Source: Sphingobacterium bambusae
GTDB taxonomy: Bacteria; Bacteroidota; Bacteroidia; Sphingobacteriales; Sphingobacteriaceae
Length of the DNA: 64,000 nt
Assembly (NCBI RefSeq): GCF_033955345.1
Contig: NZ_CP138332.1
Coordinates: forward strand, 3,782,001 to 3,846,000
Reading direction: 5' to 3'
Shown here in pieces: positions 51,073 through 60,636 of this stretch (its first letter is position 1; the number at the start of each line of letters is the position of its first letter). The translations under genes and the position numbers were made by a program. A model generated the notes under the pieces. That model was not told the origin of the DNA. It ran no database searches and worked only from the letters and a program-made list of their open reading frames with translations.

Positions 51073-51921
51073 TTAATAATCTCCGATGGTTCTAGGCAAT
51101 TGATTTAGCGCCAACTCCAACTGCTCGTCGTTAGGAGCCACACCGTGCCATTTATGCGATCCCATCATGTAATCGACACCGTTACCCATTTCGGTATGCA
51201 ATAAAATAACAACCGGCTTTCCTTTTCCTGTGCGAGATTTAGCCTCTTCAAGTCCTTGGACGACCGATGCCATATCATTTCCTTTTTCTACGTCGAGTAC
51301 ATCCCAACCAAAGGCTTCCCATTTCGCACGTAGGTTACCCAGCGATAATACTTGCTCGGTGGAACCGTCGATCTGTGCACCGTTGTAATCTACGGCAGCA
51401 ATCAGGTTGTCAATTTTGTTGTGCGGCGCATAGAGTGCAGCTTCCCAAACTTGGCCTTCCTGCAATTCACCATCGCCCATCAATACGTATACTAAGCTGT
51501 TATCCTTATTTAGTTTTTTTGCCTGAGCAGCACCAATGGAAACAGATAAGCCTTGTCCTAATGAACCAGAAGCGATACGGATACCTGGAAGATGTTCGTG
51601 GGTAGTCGGGTGTCCCTGTAGTCTAGAATCTATTTTTCTAAAGGTACTCAATTCGCTCGCTGGGAAGTAACCTGCACGCGCCAAGGTACTGTAGAAAACA
51701 GGTGAAATGTGACCGTTCGACAAGAAGAATAAATCTTCGTTTACACCATTCATGTTGAAGCTTGGATCATGTTTCATCGCATGGAAGTAAAGGGCTACGA
51801 AGTAATCTGTACAACCGAGCGAGCCTCCTGGGTGACCAGACTGACAAGCATGTACCATACGAACGATGTCGCGTCTTACCTGTGAAGCGATCTGTTCAAG
51901 TTTGTTGATATCTGCACTCAT
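51073..51921 (-). CDS. Transketolase, N-terminal subunit
   Basis: 282 residues. The ThDP pyrophosphate motif MGDGELQEGQVWEAALYA and NGHISPVFYSTLA mark the N-terminal half of transketolase. The protein needs the C subunit, encoded 89 nt downstream. A near-consensus promoter lies at 51954-51961. Confidence 0.94.
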   Translation of the reverse strand: MSADINKLEQIASQVRRDIVRMVHACQSGHPGGSLGCTDYFVALYFHAMKHDPSFNMNGVNEDLFFLSNGHISPVFYSTLARAGYFPASELSTFRKIDSRLQGHPTTHEHLPGIRIASGSLGQGLSVSIGAAQAKKLNKDNSLVYVLMGDGELQEGQVWEAALYAPHNKIDNLIAAVDYNGAQIDGSTEQVLSLGNLRAKWEAFGWDVLDVEKGNDMASVVQGLEEAKSRTGKGKPVVILLHTEMGNGVDYMMGSHKWHGVAPNDEQLELALNQLPRTIGDY

Positions 51922-51953
51922 TTTTTAATATAATATTTCGATTATTTTAATCG

Positions 51954-51961
51954 TAAAGGTA
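51954..51961 (-). promoter_or_regulatory. Candidate promoter of the transketolase operon
   Basis: Minus-strand TACCTTTA, one mismatch to TAnnTTTG, 33 nt before the ATG. Confidence 0.35.
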
Positions 51962-52106
51962 ATGATTTTTAGTGGTGTAGTGGGCAAAAAAAGCGTACTA
52001 AAATAGGAAAAACAGTGCTTTTTGTGTGCTTTTTGGCATGCATTGTAGGGGGGAGTTCAGTGGGTCATAGCAATTGAACATGAGGTAAAACGAATTAGTA
52101 GAACGC

Positions 52107-52132
52107 AAAAAAGGAAGACCATGTCTTCCTTT
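52107..52132 (-). terminator. Terminator after the nfu-type gene
   Basis: On minus AAAGGAAGAC, loop ATG, GTCTTCCTTT then TTT. It lies about 22 nt after the stop at 52155. Confidence 0.85.
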
Positions 52133-52154
52133 CCCTTATGAATAGCGTCAAAAA

Positions 52155-52709
52155 TTACATCGCTTCGGCGACTACTTCTTCTACTTCGGGTACCATACGC
52201 TTCAATAAACCTTCAATTCCGGCTTTCAGCGTAATGGTTGACGATGGACATCCGCTGCATGATCCGCGTAACTCCACGGTAACAATGCCATTTTCGAAAG
52301 CTTTGTAGGCTATTGCTCCACCGTCTTGCTCCACGGCTGGGCGAACGTAATCGTGCAGCACCTGTTGGATTTTTACTTCCACTTCGGTACCTTCAAAATT
52401 GACATCCTCAGAGTGCTCTACAGGCTTTACCGATAGCTCTGATTCTACAGCTCCCTTAACGAAATCCTTTAATAGGGGCTCGATATCGGACCATTCTACA
52501 CCTTCGGTCTTGGTGATCGTAACAAAGTTGCTTGCAAAGAATACACCCTCCACAAAGTTGAACTTGAACAGTTCTCTAGCGAAATCGGATTCCTGTGCTT
52601 TCTCTTTATTGGGGTAATCCAAACTTCCATTGATCAACAGCTTGTTGACCAAAAACTTCATAGTAGAAGGGTTGGGAGTGGATTCTGTATATACGTTGAT
52701 CGTTGCCAT
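52155..52709 (-). CDS. nfuA: NifU/Nfu-type iron-sulfur scaffold
   Basis: 184 residues. An Nfu N-terminal domain (about 1-90, TPNPSTMKFLVNKLLI) and a NifU-type C-terminal domain (about 105-184) with the cluster-binding CxxC in GSCSGCPSSTITL. It carries [Fe-S] clusters to target enzymes. It is upstream of nothing on its strand but follows purB by 66 nt in the same direction. Promoter TATATTTG is at 52728-52735. Symbol is by function; the gene could equally be called nfu. Confidence 0.88.
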   Translation of the reverse strand: MATINVYTESTPNPSTMKFLVNKLLINGSLDYPNKEKAQESDFARELFKFNFVEGVFFASNFVTITKTEGVEWSDIEPLLKDFVKGAVESELSVKPVEHSEDVNFEGTEVEVKIQQVLHDYVRPAVEQDGGAIAYKAFENGIVTVELRGSCSGCPSSTITLKAGIEGLLKRMVPEVEEVVAEAM

Positions 52710-52727
52710 GTTTTCTTATATAATGAA

Positions 52728-52735
52728 CAAATATA
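52728..52735 (-). promoter_or_regulatory. Candidate -7 element of the nfu gene
   Basis: Minus-strand TATATTTG fits TAnnTTTG, 19 nt before the ATG. Confidence 0.45.
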
Positions 52736-52775
52736 AATCAAAAGTAGCTGTTGCTGGTCATCTTCACGTCAAAGC

Positions 52776-54125
52776 TTACAGGCTTACACCGGTGTAGTTG
52801 CTTGGCGATATGGCCTTTATTTCGTTTTTGATAGCTTCGGATACGTTTAGACCGTCCACAAATTGCGCAATGGTTTCTTGGGTGACATGTGTATTGGTTC
52901 GTGTGAGATCTTTCAACGCTTCATAGGGCTTAGGGTATCCCTCGCGACGAAGAATCGTTTGTATGGCTTCGGCCACAACAGCCCAGTTGTTTTCCAAATC
53001 AGCTTGCAACGCAGCCTCATTCAGTATGAGCTTACGCAATCCACGCAGAGCAGATTTGATAGCGATAAGGGTGTGTGCAAAGGGGACGCCGATATTACGA
53101 AGTACCGTGGAATCCGTTAAATCGCGCTGTAGACGCGAGATAGGAAGTTTAGCTGCCAAATGTTCAAAGAGTGCATTGGCCAAGCCTAAATTGCCTTCTG
53201 CATTTTCAAAGTCGATCGGATTCACCTTATGTGGCATGGCCGAGGAGCCGATTTGTCCTGCAGTGATCTTCTGTTTGAAATATTCCATGGAGATGTAGGT
53301 CCACATGTCACGACAAAGGTCGATCAAGATGTTATTTATGCGTTTGAAGCCATCACAGCTTGCCGCAAAATTATCATAATGTTCGATTTGGGTAGTGGTT
53401 TGTGAACGCGATAATCCCAACGCGTCGTTGACAAATGCATTCCCAAAAGATACCCAGTCCGTTTCTGGGTAGGCTACATGGTGCGCATTGAAATTGCCGG
53501 TGGCACCACCAAATTTGGCCGAGTAAGGAACTTGCTTTAGCCCATCAAGTTGTTTCTCTATACGTTCGATGAATACGTTCACTTCTTTGCCCAAGCGAGT
53601 CGGTGAAGCGGGCTGTCCGTGCGTGCGTGCTAGCATAGGAATGGCTGTCCACTGGGAAGAAAGATCCTTCAATTCTGTCAACAGCTCTTCGATTTGCGGA
53701 AGATACACGTTTTGGAAGGCCTCTTTCCAAGAGTAGGGGATCGCGGTATTATTGATATCCTGCGAGGTCAGTCCAAAATGTATAAACTCCAAGGAGTCAT
53801 GTAGGCCAAGCTTCTCGAATTCGTGCTTCAAGAAATATTCAACGGCCTTGACATCGTGGTTGGTGATCTTCTCTTTATCCTTAATCCACTGCGCATCTTC
53901 AAGCGTGAAATTTTGATAGATTTGACGTAGTCGATCGTTGAGCGATCCATCGAAGTGTGCCAATTGGGGAATGCCCGATTGGGATAGTGCAATAAAATAT
54001 TCTACCTCGACAAGCACGCGGTATTTAATCAATGCGAATTCTGAGAAGTAAGCAGAAAGGTCGCTCGTTGCGTTATAATAGCGTCCGTCTATAGGCGTGA
54101 CAGCGGTTAAAGGCGATAAACTCAT
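52776..54125 (-). CDS. purB: Adenylosuccinate lyase
   Basis: 449 residues from the ATG at 54125. The frame runs on to 54206, but that region contains the promoter candidate and is not conserved. Signatures are TPIDGRYYNATSDL, GSSAMPHKVNPIDFEN (catalytic loop) and the C-terminal LRREGYPKPYEALKDLTR. It cleaves adenylosuccinate and SAICAR in purine synthesis. It is transcribed away from the small lipoprotein gene behind it. Confidence 0.96.
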   Translation of the reverse strand: MSLSPLTAVTPIDGRYYNATSDLSAYFSEFALIKYRVLVEVEYFIALSQSGIPQLAHFDGSLNDRLRQIYQNFTLEDAQWIKDKEKITNHDVKAVEYFLKHEFEKLGLHDSLEFIHFGLTSQDINNTAIPYSWKEAFQNVYLPQIEELLTELKDLSSQWTAIPMLARTHGQPASPTRLGKEVNVFIERIEKQLDGLKQVPYSAKFGGATGNFNAHHVAYPETDWVSFGNAFVNDALGLSRSQTTTQIEHYDNFAASCDGFKRINNILIDLCRDMWTYISMEYFKQKITAGQIGSSAMPHKVNPIDFENAEGNLGLANALFEHLAAKLPISRLQRDLTDSTVLRNIGVPFAHTLIAIKSALRGLRKLILNEAALQADLENNWAVVAEAIQTILRREGYPKPYEALKDLTRTNTHVTQETIAQFVDGLNVSEAIKNEIKAISPSNYTGVSL

Positions 54126-54203
54126 GATCAAAATGAAAATAAAAATATAACTATCTATGGCTATTTGTGCGGCGCCATTGAAACGCTGCGCCATAGCATT
54201 TGA

Positions 54204-54211
54204 CAAAAATA
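54204..54211 (-). promoter_or_regulatory. purB promoter -7 element
   Basis: Minus-strand TATTTTTG fits TAnnTTTG, 79 nt before the ATG. Confidence 0.45.
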
Positions 54212-54249
54212 AGAAAACTCGTGGACAAGGAGGTTAGAATAGCCGTATA

Positions 54250-54282
54250 AAAAGAAAACCCGCACTATAGTGCGGGTTTTAA
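54250..54282 (-). terminator. Terminator after the small lipoprotein gene
   Basis: A perfect palindrome AAAACCCGCACTA / TAGTGCGGGTTTT centred at 54267, followed on minus by CTTTTT. Confidence 0.85.
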
Positions 54283-54305
54283 AGTATCTTTAAATACGGT
54301 TCGGA

Positions 54306-54524
54306 TTACTGAACGTTTTTCAAAGAATCAGCGATTGAATCACCAGTAGATTTTACTGAATCAGCAACGTTGTTCAAAGAATCAGCAACAGAGTCAGTAG
54401 AGTTCTGAACTTCAGTAGCCAAAGAATCAGCAGCTTCTTCTGATTTAGTTTCTGCACCACCACAAGCAGCGAAAGCGATAGTTAAAGCTAAACCTAAAAA
54501 TCCGAATTTGAATAAATTTTTCAT
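54306..54524 (-). CDS. Small lipoprotein with Asp-Ser-rich helical repeats
   Basis: 72 residues. Signal and lipobox IAFAAC (Cys21) give a mature lipoprotein of about 51 residues. The mature part repeats ADSLxxxxDS-like units (ADSLATEVQNSTDSVADSLN, ADSVKSTGDSIADSLK) forming an acidic amphipathic helix. It resembles short Bacteroidetes 'entericidin-like' or Lpp-like lipoproteins only in general build; no function known. It has its own strong terminator, and two GGTAACC sites lie upstream. Confidence 0.85.
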   Translation of the reverse strand: MKNLFKFGFLGLALTIAFAACGGAETKSEEAADSLATEVQNSTDSVADSLNNVADSVKSTGDSIADSLKNVQ

Positions 54525-54547
54525 CTTTTAATCTTCTATTTTAATTG

Positions 54548-54598
54548 AAACAAATTTGTTTATTTATCCTTTTATACCGGTAACCTAAAAAGGTAACC
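54548..54598 (-). promoter_or_regulatory. Symmetric motifs upstream of the small lipoprotein
   Basis: AAACAAATTTGTTT (54548-54561) is a perfect 14-nt palindrome 24 nt before the ATG. GGTAACC is repeated directly at 54579-54585 and 54592-54598, and is itself nearly palindromic. They may be operator sites; no protein is proposed. Confidence 0.4.
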
Positions 54599-54771
54599 CT
54601 ACTTTCAGAAAAAAAATAAAAAAAAGTTGAACGCTTTGGTTTTCACTTCTTTAGCTTGTATTCTTTCGCTGAAAGCCGGGGCAAATATAAGACTGTTTTA
54701 CTGAATTGCAACAATAAAAAACAATTTTCATAAAAAAAATGTTACAACTATATATAATACCGTGTTAAACC

Positions 54772-56121
54772 ATGATAAAGAAGCTCAAAAATATTATTCA
54801 GTTATTGCGTTCTGTTGATCTGGAGCAGATCGAGAAGCTTTCGCAGAAGGTTGATTTGCCCGCTGTTATGAAGGCTGTTTCCAAGATGGAAGATAATCAG
54901 TTGAAAGGTTTGATGAAGATGTTAACCAGCTCGGGCAAGAAACGAGAGGCGCCACCCATCAATGCGGATTTCTATGCCGTAGAGGCTAAGCTATCGCCAG
55001 AAGATAGGGCATTGCAGCTGCGGGTGCGTGATTTTTTGGAAACAGAGATCAAGCCTATCGTCAACAAATATTGGCTGCACGACGAGTTTCCATTCGAAAT
55101 CATTCCCAAATTGGCAGCGCTCAATGTCTGTGGCTATGTATATGAGGGCTATGGTTGTGCGGGAGGATCTTCCCTAATGGACGGAATCATCGCTGCTGAG
55201 TTTGGTCGGATAGACCCGTCTATAGCAACATTTTTAGGTGTGCAGAGTGGTTTGGCAATGGGGTCTATCTATACGTGCGGATCGGAGGAGCAAAAGCAGG
55301 AGTGGCTTCCGAAAATGCAACGTTTGGAGACGATCGGTGCGTTTGGGTTGACCGAGCCGGAAGTAGGGTCCGCCACAGCGGGAGGTTTGACTACCACCTG
55401 TAAAAAAACGGCCGAGGGTTGGGTTCTGAATGGACAAAAGAAGTGGATCGGAAATTCTACCTTTTCTGATATCACCATCATTTGGGCACGCGACCTAGAC
55501 GATGGGCAGGTGAAAGGCTTTATCGTGCGCAAAGAAAATCCGGGCTTCGCCGTGGAAAAGATAAAGGGCAAGATGGCGCTCCGTATTGTGCAGAACGGTT
55601 TAATCACCCTAACGGACTGCCTTATCCCGGAGGCAGATCGTTTGCCGGAGGCAAATAGCTTTAAGGATACGGCAAAGGTACTTCAAATGACGCGTGCTGG
55701 CGTGGCTTGGATGGCTGTAGGATGTGCTCGCGGTGCCTACGAGAATGCGTTGGAGTATACGCTACAGCGAAAGCAATTTGGGAAACCTATTGCTTCCTTC
55801 CAGCTTATCCAAAACCATCTCGTGGAGATGCTCTCCAATTTGACAGCCATGCAAACCTTGGTATTCCGGCTCTCGGAGTTGCAGGACGAAGGCAAGCTCA
55901 AGGACGAGCATGCTTCTCTGGCGAAGGTCTTCTGTACGCTTCGTACGCGTGATATTGTTTCACGGGCACGTGAGGTAATGGGTGGTAATGGCATCTTGTT
56001 GGAATACAATGTGGCGCGCTTTTTAGCGGATGCGGAAGCTATCTATTCCTATGAGGGCACGAAAGAGATCAACTCGCTTATCGTGGGACGGAGTATTACA
56101 GGCTTTAGTGCCTTTGTTTAA
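54772..56121 (+). CDS. Acyl-CoA dehydrogenase family protein (glutaryl-CoA dehydrogenase-like) with N-terminal extension
   Basis: 449 residues. The ACAD core (about 75-445) has the FAD loop FGLTEPEVGSATAGGLTT, RVLQMTRAGVAWMAVGCARGAYENAL, and the catalytic Glu near the end in YEGTKEINSLIVGR. This end matches glutaryl-CoA or short/branched-chain dehydrogenases. Residues 1-65 are a Lys-rich helical extension (ILLRSVDLEQIEKLSQK-like) that is absent from typical enzymes. Substrate is unknown. No beta-oxidation partner is adjacent. Confidence 0.88.
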   Translation: MIKKLKNIIQLLRSVDLEQIEKLSQKVDLPAVMKAVSKMEDNQLKGLMKMLTSSGKKREAPPINADFYAVEAKLSPEDRALQLRVRDFLETEIKPIVNKYWLHDEFPFEIIPKLAALNVCGYVYEGYGCAGGSSLMDGIIAAEFGRIDPSIATFLGVQSGLAMGSIYTCGSEEQKQEWLPKMQRLETIGAFGLTEPEVGSATAGGLTTTCKKTAEGWVLNGQKKWIGNSTFSDITIIWARDLDDGQVKGFIVRKENPGFAVEKIKGKMALRIVQNGLITLTDCLIPEADRLPEANSFKDTAKVLQMTRAGVAWMAVGCARGAYENALEYTLQRKQFGKPIASFQLIQNHLVEMLSNLTAMQTLVFRLSELQDEGKLKDEHASLAKVFCTLRTRDIVSRAREVMGGNGILLEYNVARFLADAEAIYSYEGTKEINSLIVGRSITGFSAFV

Positions 56122-56227
56122 TAAAGTACAGGCTTTTGGATTTATGTATGCATTGTAGGCTTAGTTGGTATCATATTTGTTACAGGTTGGGCAGTAAATA
56201 ACCTGATGTTTTAGAAAAATTAGTAAC

Positions 56228-57016
56228 ATGAATACCAAACACATTTTATTAAGCGCTTCTGTGCTCTTGATGAGCTCGGCCTCCTTTGCACAAATTAAGA
56301 TTAACACCAAGTCGGTAGGCGCGGCAGCGAAAGCTGTTAAAGCGGTAACGCTATCAAATGAGGATGTCATAGCTTATACCAAGGAGTATGTCGAGTGGAT
56401 GGATGAGAATAATCCGGTGGCGCCTGAAGATGATGAATTTGCTATCCGCTTAAAGAAGCTGACGGCAAACCTGCAGAATTACGATGGGCTAAACTTAAAT
56501 TACAAAGTTTATCTAGTTAGAGATGTGAATGCCTTCGCTTGTGCAGATGGAAGCGTTCGGGTATGTGCCGGACTGATGCAGACGATGAGTGATAACGAGG
56601 TGTTAGGCGTGATAGGGCATGAGATCGGGCATGTGAAAAATACGGACTCGCGCGATGCGTTTAAATCTGCATTGATGACTTCTGCATTGAAAGATGGTGT
56701 TTCCTCGCAGGGAGGTGCCGCCGCTGCATTGTCAGATTCGCAATTGGGTGAGCTTGGCGAGCAAGTGGCAAATATGAGCTTCTCGCGCAAGCAGGAGAGT
56801 GCTGCAGACAACTATGGCTATCAATTTTTGAAAGATAACAAGGTGAACCCTTGGTATATGTCCATGGCCTTCGAGCGCTTGGTGGAGTTGTCCGGCGGAG
56901 CATCGGATGGTGGGATGACTAAGAAGCTTTTCTCTTCTCACCCTGATACACAGAAACGTGTGGATGAGATGGCACAGAAAGCTACAAAAGACGGATTTGA
57001 AAAACCTACAAAATAA
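56228..57016 (+). CDS. M48 family periplasmic metallopeptidase
   Basis: 262 residues with signal peptide (cleavage near SFAQ). The zinc site is HEIGHVKNTDS, with the third ligand Glu in SFSRKQESAADNYGYQF. It is soluble, without the multi-helix membrane body of HtpX, and resembles BepA/LoiP-type enzymes, which degrade misassembled outer-membrane proteins. It converges on yidC with a perfect 42-nt terminator between. Confidence 0.9.
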   Translation: MNTKHILLSASVLLMSSASFAQIKINTKSVGAAAKAVKAVTLSNEDVIAYTKEYVEWMDENNPVAPEDDEFAIRLKKLTANLQNYDGLNLNYKVYLVRDVNAFACADGSVRVCAGLMQTMSDNEVLGVIGHEIGHVKNTDSRDAFKSALMTSALKDGVSSQGGAAAALSDSQLGELGEQVANMSFSRKQESAADNYGYQFLKDNKVNPWYMSMAFERLVELSGGASDGGMTKKLFSSHPDTQKRVDEMAQKATKDGFEKPTK

Positions 57017-57041
57017 GCGAGGCGAAAGGACTACGTCATTA

Positions 57042-57083
57042 AAAATAAGAAGAGCTCGGAAATTTCCGAGCTCTTCTTATTTT
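57042..57083. terminator. Bidirectional terminator between the M48 gene and yidC
   Basis: A perfect 42-nt palindrome, AAAATAAGAAGAGCTCGGAAA and its complement, from 57042 to 57083, with A and T tracts on both ends. It serves both converging genes. Confidence 0.92.
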
Positions 57084-57097
57084 ATCTGTTAGCAGGT

Positions 57098-58912
57098 TTA
57101 CTTTTTCTTCTGCTGTGTGGCTTGCTGTTGGCGCATCATCTCTTCCATTTTTTGTTGGAACGATGATTTTTTCTGCACTTTCGGGTTCTTTTTGTTTGAT
57201 TCGATTTTCGCGAGGATCTTTTCGTCGTCAACGAATTGACGGATAAGCACCTGCGTTAAGAACGTGAACACGGCTGCAAGGAAGTAGTAATAGTTCAAAC
57301 CTGCAGGGAAGTTGTTCAATACAAAGAAGAAAATCAACGGCATAATATAACCAATGTATTTCATCTGGTTGTTTGCTGCACCCGAAGTGGAGTTGTTGTA
57401 CCAAGTTGTCAATAATGTGGTTAAGGTCATCAACACGCACATCAAAGAAATGTGGTTGATACCAAAGATTGCCGGAAATGTGATTGCCGCATCGTAGGTA
57501 GACAAATCTTTGATCCATAGGAAGCTTTCGCCACGTAGTTCGAACAAGTTGGGGAAGAAGAAGAAGAAGGCAAGCGTAAATGGCATCTGTAGCACCAAGG
57601 GTAGACATCCACCCAATGGATTTACTCCGGCTTGCTTGTAGAGCTTCATCTGTTCTTGTTGCAAAAGCATGGGGTTATCTTCACCTACTTTTTCTTTGAT
57701 TTCATCCAGTTGTGGTTTCAATACACGCATCTTGGCCATAGATTGGTAAGATTTGTATGTCAACGGGAACAATACCCCTTTGAGGAAGATGGTTAAGATT
57801 AAGATGATGATTCCATAGCTCAATGCAAACCCATCAAGAAAGTCGAAGATAGGCACGGTGATGAACTTATTGATCCAGCCCATTGGTCCCCAGCCCATGT
57901 TGATGATCTGCTGAAAATCGTTTCCTTGCGCTTTCAATACTTTGTACTGGTTCGGCCCAAAGAAGAAGTTGAAGGAATATTGGTTGTCTTTCTGTGCGGC
58001 AAATTCTAGATCGGCAGTAGCCTTATAGTGTTTGACAATTTTCGGGTTGGTATCCGAGTTGACCGCCAATTCCGTATTGGTCAACGGCTGGTTGGATGTC
58101 AATACCGCGGAGAAGAAATGTTGTTTGAAAGCGATCCAGTTAACCTTCTCTTCCAGTTTTTCCTTATCGTCGCTGCTCTCTGAAAGATGGTCTACATTCC
58201 CTGCCACCTCCTTAAAGAAGATCGTGGATTTTTCGCGTTCCGACTTACCGTTAAGTTCTTTTTGGAGCAGTGTGCTTTCCCAGTTTAGCGCAATGGCCCT
58301 AGTTTTTACATCCATGAGGTTTTGGATACCTACGGCTTTTACATCCAGCCCTAAGCTGTAGTCGTTGCCCTTGATGGAGTAGGTGTACTCCAAGTATTGC
58401 GTCTCGCTGTAGTTCAATCGGAAACTGATGGACTGCGCATTTTCACCGCTTACGGATACACTATTGGCCTGTGGAGTAAAGTTAAGGTTGCTGGTGTTGA
58501 TGTTTTCACCATTGGCTTTAAAAACAAAACCGAAGTTGTTGTAGTTTTCTTCCAATACCATTAAAGGCTTGCCGTCGAAGTTCGTTTGCCCTTTCAGTTG
58601 TACTGATTTTATTTGTCCGCCTTTAGAGCTGATTTTGGCGATTAGTTTTTCGTTTTCCAAAGTCAACACTTGCTCCTGACCCAAGCGTCCAGCGCCGAAT
58701 GGCTGGCTAAGCACGGCAGAAGAGTCAATGACGGCAGGTGTATTGGCCTTTACGCTGTCGACCAAGGGCGTTAATCCTTCTTTGGCTCTTTTAATTGAAT
58801 CCTGAAGCTTTTGCTCCTGCTTTAATTCTTGTTCTGAAGGCTTCATTAAATAAAATGAGCCCGCCAAAATTCCAAAAATCAATACTAATCCAATCAGGGT
58901 ATTTCTATCCAT
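57098..58912 (-). CDS. yidC: Membrane protein insertase YidC
   Basis: 604 residues from the ATG at 58912 (MDRNTLIGLVLIFGILAG). It has the first membrane helix, a large periplasmic beta domain (about 35-340), and the conserved C-terminal insertase helices (about 365-570) with LKGVLFPLTYKSYQSMAKMRVLKP and PLVLQMPFTLAFFFFFP. The tail ends in MMRQQQATQQKKK, basic for ribosome contact. It inserts membrane proteins with or without SecYEG. pyrG lies 40 nt upstream on the same strand. Confidence 0.96.
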   Translation of the reverse strand: MDRNTLIGLVLIFGILAGSFYLMKPSEQELKQEQKLQDSIKRAKEGLTPLVDSVKANTPAVIDSSAVLSQPFGAGRLGQEQVLTLENEKLIAKISSKGGQIKSVQLKGQTNFDGKPLMVLEENYNNFGFVFKANGENINTSNLNFTPQANSVSVSGENAQSISFRLNYSETQYLEYTYSIKGNDYSLGLDVKAVGIQNLMDVKTRAIALNWESTLLQKELNGKSEREKSTIFFKEVAGNVDHLSESSDDKEKLEEKVNWIAFKQHFFSAVLTSNQPLTNTELAVNSDTNPKIVKHYKATADLEFAAQKDNQYSFNFFFGPNQYKVLKAQGNDFQQIINMGWGPMGWINKFITVPIFDFLDGFALSYGIIILILTIFLKGVLFPLTYKSYQSMAKMRVLKPQLDEIKEKVGEDNPMLLQQEQMKLYKQAGVNPLGGCLPLVLQMPFTLAFFFFFPNLFELRGESFLWIKDLSTYDAAITFPAIFGINHISLMCVLMTLTTLLTTWYNNSTSGAANNQMKYIGYIMPLIFFFVLNNFPAGLNYYYFLAAVFTFLTQVLIRQFVDDEKILAKIESNKKNPKVQKKSSFQQKMEEMMRQQQATQQKKK

Positions 58913-58952
58913 TTTTACTATTTTAATTTTCAAATTCTTACAATGCCAGTCG

Positions 58953-60560
58953 TTAGCCTTTTTTATTGGCTAAAGAAGCGGCTACAAAGCTAACAAAAAG
59001 TGGGTGAGGATTTGCTACCGTAGACTTTAATTCTGGATGAAATTGTCCTGCCACGAAGAAAGGGTGGTTTTTTAGCTCCACAATTTCCACTAAGCCCGTC
59101 TTGGGGTTGATGCCTGAGGCGACCATCCCTGCCTCTTCATATTGTTTAAGGTAAGCATTGTTGAATTCATAGCGATGTCTGTGTCTTTCGGAGATCTTCG
59201 ACTTGCCATAAACACCAAATGCTTTGGATCCTTTTTTGATTTCGCAATCGTAGGCGCCCAAGCGCATCGTTCCGCCCATATTCTTAATGGTCTTCTGTTC
59301 TTCCATCAGGTTGATCACCGGGTGTGCGGTCTTCTCGTCCATTTCAAAACTGTTTGCGCCTTTGAGGCCGAGCACGTTTCTACCAAATTCGATAACCGAA
59401 CATTGCATACCCAAACATATACCAAAGAATGGGATTTTGTTTTCGCGCACATACTGTATGGCAGCAAGCTTTCCTTCCAATCCGCGTTCGCCAAAGCCCG
59501 GAGCAACCAATACGCCGTGCAGATCCTTCAATTTCTCCTGCACGTTTTCATTGTTGACGCTTTCGGCAGCAATATACTTTACTTTGACCTTCGTTTCGTT
59601 GATCGCTCCGGCGTGGATAAAGGCTTCGGTGATGGATTTATAAGCATCGGGTAGCTCCACATATTTGCCGACAAGTCCAATCTGCACTTCGTTTGTTGGG
59701 TTTTTAAGCTTGCCCAAGAACGCTTTCCAGCTTTCCAGATCCGGCTCTTGTTTCGTCGACAATTTAAGCTTGGTCAAGGCCGTTTTGTCCAATTGCTCGC
59801 GAAGCATGTTCAGCGGAACATCATAGATCGTAGGGGCATCGATGGATTCCACTACGGCATTGATGTTTACATTACAGAATTGTGCAAGTTTCTTACGGAT
59901 ATCTTGGTTTAATTTATGCTCGGTACGGCATACCAAAATATCCGGTTGTATACCGTATTCCAAGAGGGTTTTGACCGAATGTTGTGTAGGTTTTGTTTTG
60001 AGTTCACCCGCGGCAGCAAGGTAGGGCACCAAGGTCAGGTGGATCACTAGCGAGTCGCTGTTGCCCAGTTCCCAACGTAGTTGTCTCACCGCTTCTATGA
60101 AAGGCAGCGATTCAATATCGCCCACGGTGCCGCCTAGCTCGGTGATGACGATGTCATACTCGCCGGTTTGCCCAAGCAACTGCATGCGTCGCTTGATTTC
60201 GTCGGTGATGTGCGGAACAACCTGTACCGTTTTTCCCAGATAGGCGCCAGCACGTTCCTGCTCGATCACATGTTGGTAAATACGTCCGGTGGTAACATTG
60301 TTTGCTTGAGAAGTGGCTACATTAAGGAAACGTTCGTAATGCCCAAGATCTAGATCCGTTTCTGCACCATCTTCGGTTACATAGCACTCGCCGTGTTCGT
60401 AAGGGTTTAATGTTCCTGGATCGATGTTGATGTAAGGGTCAAACTTTTGGATGGTCACTTTAAAACCGCGAGCTTGAAGAAGTTTGGCAAGCGATGCCGC
60501 AACAATGCCCTTTCCCAACGACGAGGTTACGCCGCCCGTAACGAAGATATATTTACTCAT
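58953..60560 (-). CDS. pyrG: CTP synthase
   Basis: 535 residues. The synthetase half starts [17 protein letters not shown], with [18 protein letters not shown]; the glutaminase half has GICLGMQ with the nucleophile Cys and the His/Glu pair in [12 protein letters not shown]. It makes CTP from UTP and glutamine. It is 40 nt before yidC, so they are probably co-transcribed. Promoter TATCTTTG is at 60629-60636. Confidence 0.97.
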   Translation of the reverse strand: MSKYIFVTGGVTSSLGKGIVAASLAKLLQARGFKVTIQKFDPYINIDPGTLNPYEHGECYVTEDGAETDLDLGHYERFLNVATSQANNVTTGRIYQHVIEQERAGAYLGKTVQVVPHITDEIKRRMQLLGQTGEYDIVITELGGTVGDIESLPFIEAVRQLRWELGNSDSLVIHLTLVPYLAAAGELKTKPTQHSVKTLLEYGIQPDILVCRTEHKLNQDIRKKLAQFCNVNINAVVESIDAPTIYDVPLNMLREQLDKTALTKLKLSTKQEPDLESWKAFLGKLKNPTNEVQIGLVGKYVELPDAYKSITEAFIHAGAINETKVKVKYIAAESVNNENVQEKLKDLHGVLVAPGFGERGLEGKLAAIQYVRENKIPFFGICLGMQCSVIEFGRNVLGLKGANSFEMDEKTAHPVINLMEEQKTIKNMGGTMRLGAYDCEIKKGSKAFGVYGKSKISERHRHRYEFNNAYLKQYEEAGMVASGINPKTGLVEIVELKNHPFFVAGQFHPELKSTVANPHPLFVSFVAASLANKKG

Positions 60561-60584
60561 AGCAATAATGGAATTTCAACTATT

Positions 60585-60636
60585 TTGGGTCAAAATAAGG
60601 ACCCTAAATCTGCTTTATGTACGGGATACAAAGATA
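60585..60636 (-). promoter_or_regulatory. pyrG promoter and leader hairpin
   Basis: Minus-strand TATCTTTG (60629-60636) fits TAnnTTTG. The leader of about 65 nt contains GGGTC / GACCC (near 60585-60602), a small hairpin. Confidence 0.45.

Noticed and set aside
54126-54206. Longer N terminus of purB
   Set aside because: It runs over the TATTTTTG promoter candidate and adds no conserved residues.
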